DNA of 64,000 bases from JBFAPK01 sp040676675. Lineage in GTDB: Bacteria > Actinomycetota > Actinomycetes > Mycobacteriales > Micromonosporaceae. The notes beneath the pieces were generated by a model. That model saw only the letters and a list, made by a program, of their open reading frames with translations. It was not told the DNA's origin and ran no database searches. Numbering within the stretch: position 1 is the first letter of the stretch; the number at the start of each line of letters is the position of its first letter. Shown piece by piece: positions 1-6,972 of this stretch. The position numbers were made by a program, and so were the translations under genes. Location: positions 62,001-126,000 of the forward strand of contig NZ_JBFAPK010000017.1 of assembly GCF_040676675.1 (NCBI RefSeq), read 5' to 3'.

Positions 1-318
1 CAGTACGGCGTAGTCCGCGCTCGCGGCGGTGGCGGCCAACGACACGGCGGTGACGGCCATTCCCGTACGGAAGGCGGCCGTCGTACCCCAGCGGCGGACG
101 ACCGCGGCCGTCACGAGCGCGCCGAGAAGGTAGCCCAGCCCGTTGGCGGTGCTCATCGCCCCGGCCTCGGCCAGGGACCAGTGCAGGTCGTCGCCCATCG
201 CCGGAAGCACCAACCCGTAGGCGAAACGCGCGAGGCCGAGCGCCGAGGCGGTACCGAGCGCGAGCCGGGCCGCCCGCCACACCGTCCCGCGTGCCGTGGC
301 CGGTGCGAGCTGCGTCAT
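1..318 (-). CDS. MFS transporter, YbfB/YjiJ family (C-terminus beyond window)
   Basis: The first 106 residues of a major facilitator superfamily protein are visible, read from an ATG at 318 leftwards off the window edge. The segment has the family signature: a first membrane helix running into RFAYGLVLPAM, then a DDLHWSLAEAGAMSTAN loop and a second helix with GYLLGAL, which is the usual start of YbfB/YjiJ-type transporters. The role is expected to be proton-driven export of a small compound across the cytoplasmic membrane; the substrate cannot be told. It is divergent from a TetR gene with paired operators in between, so drug-type export under TetR control is the likely setting. Confidence 0.85.
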   Translation of the reverse strand, partial: MTQLAPATARGTVWRAARLALGTASALGLARFAYGLVLPAMGDDLHWSLAEAGAMSTANGLGYLLGALVTAAVVRRWGTTAAFRTGMAVTAVSLAATAASADYAVL

Positions 319-338
319 CGGGCCCACCCTTCAACGTC

Positions 339-397
339 GAACCGATCGGTACGATCTTTGAGATGTTAGCAGTGGGGCGAACCGATCGGTACGATCT
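339..397. promoter_or_regulatory. Paired TetR operators between exporter and regulator
   Basis: The 19-base sequence GAACCGATCGGTACGATCT occurs twice, at 339-357 and 379-397, exactly 40 bases apart, i.e. on the same face of the helix. Each copy contains the perfect 10-base palindrome ACCGATCGGT. The second copy ends five bases before the TetR start codon and the first lies 21 bases upstream of the exporter start, so binding would block both divergent promoters. That the neighbouring TetR binds here is inference from position and symmetry. Confidence 0.75.
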
Positions 398-402
398 GGG
401 GT

Positions 403-1002
403 ATGCCGGTACCCAAGGGCTCCACGATCGACCCGGACCGCACCCGCGCCACCATCCTCCAAGCGGCCACCCGGGTGCTGTACGAGCGCGGGCTCGACGG
501 CATCGGCGTCGCGGAGCTCTGCACCCGCATCGGCATCTCGAAGGAGACGCTCTACCGGCACTTCGACACCAAGGACGGGCTCGTCGAGGCGGTCCTGGAG
601 GCCCGCAGCGAGCGGACGACCCGCTGGCTGGCCGAGGCCGCCGCGAACGCCGGCGACGATCCGCGCGACCAGCTCACCGCGGTCTTCGCGGCACTCCAGC
701 AGTGGTACGACGAGCCGGACTTCCGCGGCTGCGCGATGGTGAACGCCGCGACGCAGCACCACGTGGCGGCCGTACGTGCCCTCACCAAGCGCCACCTGGA
801 GCGCTACCTCGACCTGCTGACCGGCATCGCCAGCCGGGCCGGGGCCGCCGATCCGGCGCTGCTGGGGCGGCAACTCCTCATCCTCCTCGAAGGAGCGACC
901 GTCGTCGCCGACCACCAGGACCCGGTCCGGGCGGGCGAACACGCGCGGGACGCCGCCCTCGCGCTGCTGTCGGTCGCCACCCGGACCCGCGCCCAAGGCT
1001 GA
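403..1002 (+). CDS. TetR/AcrR family transcriptional regulator
   Basis: A 199-residue one-component repressor. Residues 15-60 form the TetR helix-turn-helix: RATILQAATRVLYERG, then GVAELCTRIGISKETLYRHF with the conserved YRHF recognition-helix end. The remaining residues form the ligand-binding helical domain, with a segment around residue 105 (FRGCAMVNA) typical of the TetR group near QacR-like exporters' regulators. The ATG at 403 follows directly after the second operator copy, which suggests autoregulation as well as control of the divergent MFS gene. The effector is unknown. Confidence 0.9.
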   Translation: MPVPKGSTIDPDRTRATILQAATRVLYERGLDGIGVAELCTRIGISKETLYRHFDTKDGLVEAVLEARSERTTRWLAEAAANAGDDPRDQLTAVFAALQQWYDEPDFRGCAMVNAATQHHVAAVRALTKRHLERYLDLLTGIASRAGAADPALLGRQLLILLEGATVVADHQDPVRAGEHARDAALALLSVATRTRAQG

Positions 1003-1092
1003 CCGCCCCCACTCTCGCCCAAGGCTGACCGCCGTCGCTCTCCCGCAGGGCTGACCGCCGGAACTCGCTCTCAGGCTGAGCGTCGCAACTCT
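991..1092 (+). repeat. Degenerate 26-bp tandem repeat at the end of the TetR gene
   Basis: Four imperfect copies of a unit centred on GGCTGACCGCC begin at 997, 1023, 1049 and 1074 (period 26, 26, 25). The first copy contains the TGA stop of the TetR gene, so the array may have grown from the 3' end of that gene by slippage. No function is evident. Confidence 0.6.
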
Positions 1093-1150
1093 TGTTGGCA
1101 CCACGGAAGCTGGGCGGCGTGCCCCGTGAGCACGCCTACGATCGGCCCCC

Positions 1151-2086
1151 ATGACGCGGCGTACCGGCTCCGTCACGTTTCTCTCGGTCCCGCTGCTGTT
1201 CGCGGCGGTACTCCTGCCCGCGTGGCCGTCCCCGGCCGCCGGGGCGACGCTCGGCCACACCCACGGGTGGGACTACGGCGACGCGCCCCTGCGGTACCGG
1301 ACCCTGCGGGCGCAGGGCGGACCGCGCCACCTGGTCGCCGCCAGGTCCGGCGCCCTGACCCTCGGCACCACCGTCACGGCGGACCCGGACGGCCGGCCCG
1401 ACGACGGGGACGCCGACGACGGCCTGGTCACGCCGGTACGCCTCACCGCCGGCACGCCTCGGGTAACCGTGACGGTCCGCAACAACACCCGGGCGACGGC
1501 GCTGCTGGCGGGGTGGCTGGACACGTCCGGTGACGGCTTCGGCGCGAGAGAACGGGCGGTGGTCCGGGTGCCGGTCGGCGCGACGCGGGCGACGCTGCGC
1601 TGGAAAATGCCGGCCGGTACCGGGACGCGCGCGGGTCAGCTGCGGCTGCGCCTGTACCACGGCCTGCCGCTCCATCCGGTGCCGGTCGGCGCCGCCGTCG
1701 GCGGCGAGGTCGAGGATTACCGGGTCACGTTCGTGGCTGCTCCGACGACGCCGGCCCCGCCGCCCCCGAGCGCGGCCCCGGTGCCCACGCCGACGAAGGC
1801 GGCGCCGAGGCCCGCGCCGGCGAGGTCGGCCCGGACGTCGACGAACCCGGCCGGACCGACCCCGTCGCCGACGCGATCCGACCCGTCGACGTCCGCGCCC
1901 GCGCCCGCGCCGAGCCAACCGAGTCGAGCGTCAAGCGCGCCGGCGAGGCCGGCCACACACGCCGAGCCCGCGCGTCCACGTCGCGGGGGATTGCCGCTGA
2001 CCTGGTCCATCGCGCTCCTGATCGTGGTACCGGCCGCGGCGGGCGCGGCGCACGCCGTCGGACGCGCGGCCCGTCGAAGGCACTGA
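1151..2086 (+). CDS. Secreted, membrane-anchored GEVED-domain protein
   Basis: A 311-residue exported protein. Residues 1-31 are a signal peptide (RRTGSVTF, a hydrophobic stretch, then a cleavage-like SPAAGA). Residues 35-200 have the features of the GEVED domain: WDYGDAP at the start, DDGDADDGL in the middle and the hallmark GGEVEDYRVTF at the end, a fold seen in large bacterial surface adhesins. Residues 200-280 are rich in Pro, Thr, Ala and Ser, as in cell-wall-spanning stalks. A single C-terminal membrane helix is followed by a basic RAARRRH tail, so the domain should face outward. The partner is unknown. Confidence 0.75.
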   Translation: MTRRTGSVTFLSVPLLFAAVLLPAWPSPAAGATLGHTHGWDYGDAPLRYRTLRAQGGPRHLVAARSGALTLGTTVTADPDGRPDDGDADDGLVTPVRLTAGTPRVTVTVRNNTRATALLAGWLDTSGDGFGARERAVVRVPVGATRATLRWKMPAGTGTRAGQLRLRLYHGLPLHPVPVGAAVGGEVEDYRVTFVAAPTTPAPPPPSAAPVPTPTKAAPRPAPARSARTSTNPAGPTPSPTRSDPSTSAPAPAPSQPSRASSAPARPATHAEPARPRRGGLPLTWSIALLIVVPAAAGAAHAVGRAARRRH

Positions 2087-2107
2087 CCACCACCCCCGGA
2101 GGAGAGC

Positions 2108-2875
2108 ATGTCGACCCTGTTGGCCGGTCTTGTCGTAATGGCGGTCGCGGCCGTCCTGAGCACGGCTGGCTTCCTGCTCGTGTCCCGGTACGTGCCCGAG
2201 CGCTGGCTGATCGCGGACTCGGCCGCGGCGAGCGCCATGTACGCGACCGTCGGCATGGTGTACGCCATCTTCATCGCGATCGGGGCGATCGCCGTCTGGG
2301 AACCGCACGCCGACGCGAGCCAGTCCACCCGTCAGGAGGCCAGCGACCTGTCGGAGGCGTACTGGTGGGCCGGTCAGCTCGATCCGACGAGCGCCGCCAA
2401 GGTCCGGTCGCTCATCGTGGCGTACGGCGAGTCGGTCGTGCGGCGGGAATGGCCCCGGCTGCGGGCCGACCGGACGGGCGATCCGGCCACCGAGGCCCTG
2501 TTCACCGAGCTGCGCGCCGCCGCGGTCGCGATTCCGACGGAGGGCGGGCGGCAGGACGAGGCCGCCCAGAACCTACGCGACCGGCTGGAGAGCGCCGCCG
2601 ACTCGCGGCGTACCCGGATCGCGGCCGCCGCCGACGGGATGCTTCCGCTGCTGTGGCCGGCGCTCGGCCTCGGCGGCGCGGTGGGCATCGGGTTTCTCTA
2701 CCTGTTCGGGCTGGAGCGGACGTTCCCGAACGGTCTGATGATGGCGACCGTCGCGGCCATGACGGCGCTGTCCCTGTTCATCATCTACCAGCTGGAATTT
2801 CCGTTCAGCCGGGCGCTGTCCGTCGGACCCGAGCCGTTCACGGCCATGCTCGCGACCTTCGCCGGACCGTCGTAA
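2108..2875 (+). CDS. DUF4239 (bestrophin-like) membrane protein
   Basis: A 255-residue integral membrane protein with the DUF4239 layout: two N-terminal helices (residues 4-26 and 43-65), a long cytoplasmic stretch with an alternating charged pattern (QSTRQEASDLSEAYWWAG to RLESAADSRRTRIAAAADG), then two C-terminal helices from about residue 175. The family is distantly related to bestrophin-type channels, but no transport activity has been settled. It starts 21 bases after the GEVED gene, behind a GGAGGAG ribosome site, so the two are probably co-transcribed. Confidence 0.8.
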   Translation: MSTLLAGLVVMAVAAVLSTAGFLLVSRYVPERWLIADSAAASAMYATVGMVYAIFIAIGAIAVWEPHADASQSTRQEASDLSEAYWWAGQLDPTSAAKVRSLIVAYGESVVRREWPRLRADRTGDPATEALFTELRAAAVAIPTEGGRQDEAAQNLRDRLESAADSRRTRIAAAADGMLPLLWPALGLGGAVGIGFLYLFGLERTFPNGLMMATVAAMTALSLFIIYQLEFPFSRALSVGPEPFTAMLATFAGPS

Positions 2876-2925
2876 ATCCGTCAGTGCGCGATACGGATAC
2901 CGGATAGCTGGATAGCCTCGCGTCA

Positions 2926-4179
2926 ATGAGCCTTCCGGACCTCCCCTTCGGCCGGCGGATCGCGCTCGCGAGGCAGCGTCGGGGCCTGTCCCGGCGGGCG
3001 CTCGGCGAACTGGTCGGCCGCAGCGCCGAGTGGATCCGCCAGGTCGAGCGCGGCGACCGGATGGTGGACCGACTTTCCGTCCTGCTCCGGCTCGCCACCG
3101 TGCTGCAGGTGGCCGACGTGCCGGCGTTCGTCAACGGCGCCGTGGGCCGCCCGGTCACCCTGCCCCGGGCGCCGCTGGACATGACGGCACTGCGCGACGC
3201 GGTGTTCACCCTTCCCGCCACGCTGCTCCGGCGCGCCGGGCCGCCGGCGGCCGCATCCGGCCGGACCGACCCGCCGCTCGATCCGCCGGCCGCCGATTCA
3301 CCGGCCGATCTACCGACCGATCCGCCGGCCGGCGCGCCGGACCGCGTCGACGAGGAAGTGACCTGGTTGTGGGCCGGGTGGCAGAGCTCGGCGGAGCCCT
3401 ACACCCGTACCCTCGGCCGACTGCCGGCCGTCCTCCGGGCGGTCAGCGCGGCGACCGGGGAGGCGGCGGCCGACGCGTACCGGCTCGCGTGCCAGCTCGC
3501 GGGTCGCGCCGGTGACGGGACCCTGGCGTTGGCGGCCGCGCAGCACGCGATGGCCGCCGCGCGCCGCGGTGCCTGCGCGTGCACGGCCGCCGCCGCCATC
3601 GGCGCGTACGCGGACAGCCTCGCCCACCTCGGCGCACTGAGCAGTGCCGAAGCGGCGTGCGGAACGGCACTGGCCACCGCGGACGACTGCGCCTGCGCGG
3701 CCCGCCCGGCCGTGGTCGGCCGGCTGCACCTGGCCGCCGCGCGCGTCGCGAGCGCCGGGCACGCCGCGGACGCCGCCCGACGCTGGCTGAGCGGCGCCGC
3801 CGCGTACGCCCGGGAGGGGCTCCCCGACGACCCACGGCACCCGTTCGGCGCCCAGGACGTGGCCGTGCAGGCGGTCCGCGTGGCGCTACGACTCGGCCAC
3901 CTGCCGGACGCGCTGCAGTTGGCCGACCGCATCGACCCCGAGAGCGTGCCCGCACGGGCCCGGCGCAGCCGCGGCTACCTGACGCTCGCGGGGGTGCACG
4001 CCCGCGCCCGGAACGCGGCGGCAACCCTGCTCGCCCTCGGCAAGGCCGAGCAGGCCTGCGCCGAGGAGTTGCGGGTCAACCGGGTGGCCCGGCAGGCCAT
4101 CACCGACCTGCTCTCGCGCGACGACGCGCTGGTGCGCGTCGACGCATGGGCGCTCGCTGCCCGTGCCGGCCTCGCCTGA
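2926..4179 (+). CDS. XRE-type helix-turn-helix regulator with helical repeat domain
   Basis: A 417-residue cytoplasmic regulator. Residues 8-65 are an XRE DNA-binding domain (LARQRRGLSRRALGELVG, then SAEWIRQVERGDR, then LSVLLRLATVLQV). A Pro/Asp-rich linker (residues 100-135) leads to an alpha-helical domain of TPR-like units with many Ala and Cys residues (CACTAAAAIGAY, CACAARPAVVGR). This architecture is common among actinomycete regulators of unknown signal. It lies 347 bases upstream of the encapsulin operon on the same strand; a regulatory link is possible but nothing in the sequence proves it. Confidence 0.75.
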   Translation: MSLPDLPFGRRIALARQRRGLSRRALGELVGRSAEWIRQVERGDRMVDRLSVLLRLATVLQVADVPAFVNGAVGRPVTLPRAPLDMTALRDAVFTLPATLLRRAGPPAAASGRTDPPLDPPAADSPADLPTDPPAGAPDRVDEEVTWLWAGWQSSAEPYTRTLGRLPAVLRAVSAATGEAAADAYRLACQLAGRAGDGTLALAAAQHAMAAARRGACACTAAAAIGAYADSLAHLGALSSAEAACGTALATADDCACAARPAVVGRLHLAAARVASAGHAADAARRWLSGAAAYAREGLPDDPRHPFGAQDVAVQAVRVALRLGHLPDALQLADRIDPESVPARARRSRGYLTLAGVHARARNAAATLLALGKAEQACAEELRVNRVARQAITDLLSRDDALVRVDAWALAARAGLA

Positions 4180-4526
4180 CGCCGCCCGGAATGTCGCCGG
4201 GATGGCGGGGCGTACCCACACCGAGCGTCACGCATCCGCCGTCGGCGGCACCGGCGCGGTCCCGAATTCGACTCCGAACCCGTGGTCACACTTCCGTGTG
4301 ATTGACAAACGTCGTTGGGTTCGCCCGCCATGCGGGCGGTCGGGGCGGCGCCGGGTCTTGCGGGTGATATCGACCGTATTGCTGCGGTGCGTCAGACCGG
4401 ATGGTATCGATGAATAACGTGATTCATGAATACATTGGCAGATAATCGCTAATAAATTGACCTCCGTTTATTCGGCTGCGCACGATTCGCTCGCAGATCT
4501 CCTTCGGCCCAGAACGGCGGTGTCAC
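4180..4526 (+). promoter_or_regulatory. AT-rich leader region of the encapsulin/geosmin operon
   Basis: No gene is seen in this 347-base gap. Between about 4370 and 4480 the base composition falls well below that of the surroundings, and a perfect 10-base palindrome ATTCATGAAT sits at 4422-4431. This is the natural place for the promoter of the downstream three-gene operon. No clear -35/-10 pair or known operator can be assigned. Confidence 0.5.
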
Positions 4527-5975
4527 GTGTCGGTAACCGAACCGGACAGATCCTGGGACAACGAGCAGAACGACGGCGGACAGAGCAGCCTGAGTACCGC
4601 GGGCGCGCGTACCCTCGCGACCACTACCAAGTCCGCCCCCCAGATGCAGGAAATCACGTCCCGCTGGCTGCTCAAGGTGCTGCCGTGGGTCGAGGTGACC
4701 GGCGGTACGTACCGGGTGAACCGGCGGCTCTCCTACGTGGTCGGCGACGGGCGGCTCTCCTTCACCAACACCGGCGCGGAGGTGCACCTCGTCGCCGGCG
4801 AACTGGGCGAGCTGCCGGCGCTGCGCGGCTTCGCCGACGAGGAGGTGCTCGGCGCGCTCGCCGACCGGTTCGTGCAGCGCGAGTACGCGGCCGGCGACAC
4901 CATCGTGCAGGCCGGCGACCCCACGGACCGCGTGCTCGCCATCGCGCACGGGAAGGTCACCAAGCTCGGCGCCGGGCAGTACGGTGGCCAGTCCGTGCTG
5001 GGCGTGCTCGCCGACGGCGACTACCTCGGCGACGCGGCACTCACCAACACCGACGCGACCTGGGACGTCAGCGCGCGGGCCTCGACCCAGTGCATCGTCC
5101 TGGAGCTGCCGATCGGCGCGTTCCGGGAACTCGTCGACCGGTCGCCGGCGCTGCGCGCGCACCTCGACGCCTTCGTGGAGGCCACCGGGAAACCGCAGAA
5201 CCGGCTCGGCGAGGCGGCGATCGAACTGGCCGCCGGGCACACCGGTGAGCCCCGGCTGCCCACCACGTTCGTCGACTACGACGCCGCGCCGCGCGAGTAC
5301 GAGCTCTCCGTCGTGCAGACCGTGCTACGGGTACACACCCGGGTCGCCGACCTCTACAACCACCCGATGAACCAGCTCGAACAGCAACTCCGGTTGACCG
5401 TCGAGGCGCTGCGCGAGCGGCAGGAGCACGAGATGGTGAACAACCGCGAGTTCGGCCTGTTGCACAACGCGGACCTGCGACAGCGCATCCACACGCGCAC
5501 CGGACCACCGACCCCGGACGACCTGGACGAGCTGCTGTCCCGCCGGCGCAGCACCCGGTTCATCCTGGCGCACCCGAAGGCCATCGCCGCGTTCGGACGG
5601 GAGTGCAGCCGGCGCGGCCTCTACCCGTCCAGCGCCGACCTGGGCGGGCACACCGTACCGGCCTGGCGGGGGGTGCCGATCCTGCCGTGCAACAAGATCC
5701 CGGTCAGCCCGACGCTCACCACGTCGATCATCGCGATGCGGACCGGGCTGGAGGACCAGGGCGTCATCGGGCTGCACCAGACCGGGCTGCCGGACGAGTA
5801 CCAGCCGAGCCTGTCCGTGCGGTTCATGAGCATCGACGAGAAGGCGGTGATGAACTACCTGGTGACCGCGTACTTCTCGGCGGCAGTACTGGTTCCGGAC
5901 GCGCTCGGCGTGCTGGAGGATGTCGAGGTCGGCCACTACGGCGACCTCCAGCAGCAGCAGCCGGCCGGGAGCTGA
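4527..5975 (+). CDS. Family 2B encapsulin shell protein with cyclic-nucleotide-binding insertion
   Basis: A 482-residue HK97-fold nanocompartment protein of the EshA/SrpI type. Residues 1-40 are a disordered, Gln/Asn/Ser-rich extension. Residues 41-95 (EITSRWLLKVLPWVEV onward) and 240-475 form the shell domain. Residues about 101-215 are a cNMP-binding domain inserted in the shell fold (AAGDTIVQAGDPTDRVLAIA, then GDYLGDAALT), the mark of family 2B. Members of this family are known to sit with terpene cyclases and polyprenyl transferases as cargo, which matches the next two genes. The GTG at 4527 was chosen because it opens the family-typical N-terminus. Only three bases separate it from the next gene. 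It is not a transcription factor despite its Crp-like domain. Confidence 0.88.
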   Translation: MSVTEPDRSWDNEQNDGGQSSLSTAGARTLATTTKSAPQMQEITSRWLLKVLPWVEVTGGTYRVNRRLSYVVGDGRLSFTNTGAEVHLVAGELGELPALRGFADEEVLGALADRFVQREYAAGDTIVQAGDPTDRVLAIAHGKVTKLGAGQYGGQSVLGVLADGDYLGDAALTNTDATWDVSARASTQCIVLELPIGAFRELVDRSPALRAHLDAFVEATGKPQNRLGEAAIELAAGHTGEPRLPTTFVDYDAAPREYELSVVQTVLRVHTRVADLYNHPMNQLEQQLRLTVEALRERQEHEMVNNREFGLLHNADLRQRIHTRTGPPTPDDLDELLSRRRSTRFILAHPKAIAAFGRECSRRGLYPSSADLGGHTVPAWRGVPILPCNKIPVSPTLTTSIIAMRTGLEDQGVIGLHQTGLPDEYQPSLSVRFMSIDEKAVMNYLVTAYFSAAVLVPDALGVLEDVEVGHYGDLQQQQPAGS

Positions 5976-5978
5976 CCC

Positions 5979-6968
5979 GTGGCGGACACCGATCGGAGGA
6001 CGGACGCGGGGGCGCTGGTGACTCCCGCGCTGCAGGCGGCCGTCGCCACGCTGCCGGCGGCGATGCGGCCGGTCGTCGGCTACCACTTCGGGTGGCTCGA
6101 TGCCGCGGGTCGACCGACCGGTGCGTACCGTGGCAAGGCGCTGCGGCCGGCGCTCGCGCTGGCCGCGGCGCGGGCCGTCGGCGCCGACCCGGAGACGGCC
6201 CTGCCGGCGGCGGTCGCCGTCGAGCTCGTGCACAACTTCTCCCTGCTGCACGACGACGTGATGGACAAGGACGTCACGCGCCGGCACCGACCGACCGCGT
6301 GGACCGTGTTCGGCACCGACCCCGCGCTGCTCGCCGGCAACGCGCTGCTCACCCTCGCGCTGGACCTGCTCGCCCCCCAGGTCGCCGCCGTCCGGGTACT
6401 CACCGCGGCGACCCAGGAGCTGCTCAAGGGGCAGGCGGCCGATCTCGGCCTGGCGCGGCGGGCATTCGTGTCGGTCGCCGAAGCGCGGGAGATGGCGCTC
6501 GCCAAGACCGGCGCGCTGTTCGGCGCCGCATGCGCCATGGGTGGCCTGGCCGCCGGCGGCCGGGCGGCGGACGTGGAACGGCTGGCCGCGTACGGGCGCC
6601 AGCTCGGGCTCGCGTTCCAGTTCGTCGACGACCTGCTCGGCATCTGGGGGGACCCGGCGACCACCGGCAAGCCGGTCCACTCCGACCTGCGCAGCCGCAA
6701 GAAATCCCTGCCGGTCGTCGCGGCACTGAACGCCGCCACGCCGGAGGGTGGGCGGTTCGCCGCGCTGTACCGACGGGAGCGCGAGCTCGACGAGGACGAA
6801 CTGCGCCAGGCGGCCGACCTCGTGGCGGCGGCGGGCGGCCGAACGTACGCGCTGGAGCAGGCCGACGCGCTGGTGGAGAGCGCGTTGGCCGGCATCTCCC
6901 ACTTCGAGCCCGCGGCGGCGGCGGACCTCGCGGCGCTCGCCCGGCTCGCGGTACGACGGGAGTGGTGA
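5979..6968 (+). CDS. Polyprenyl diphosphate synthase (trans-isoprenyl transferase)
   Basis: A 329-residue enzyme that condenses isopentenyl diphosphate with an allylic diphosphate to give a longer prenyl diphosphate. The first Asp-rich motif is DDVMD at residues 92-96 (context LVHNFSLLHDD). The second is DDLLG at 217-221 followed by IWGD, with the third Asp replaced by Gly as in many actinomycete relatives. GKALRPAL (residues 52-59) is the phosphate-binding region. It begins with GTG three bases after the encapsulin stop and ends four bases before the geosmin synthase, so it probably supplies farnesyl diphosphate to that enzyme. Chain length is not provable from the sequence. No long disordered cargo-loading extension is visible. 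Confidence 0.9.
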   Translation: MADTDRRTDAGALVTPALQAAVATLPAAMRPVVGYHFGWLDAAGRPTGAYRGKALRPALALAAARAVGADPETALPAAVAVELVHNFSLLHDDVMDKDVTRRHRPTAWTVFGTDPALLAGNALLTLALDLLAPQVAAVRVLTAATQELLKGQAADLGLARRAFVSVAEAREMALAKTGALFGAACAMGGLAAGGRAADVERLAAYGRQLGLAFQFVDDLLGIWGDPATTGKPVHSDLRSRKKSLPVVAALNAATPEGGRFAALYRRERELDEDELRQAADLVAAAGGRTYALEQADALVESALAGISHFEPAAAADLAALARLAVRREW

Positions 6969-6972
6969 GCCG

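Noticed and set aside
4527..5975. Annotation of the encapsulin as a Crp/Fnr transcription factor
   Set aside because: It has the cNMP-binding fold but no helix-turn-helix; the flanking sequence is the HK97-type shell of family 2B.
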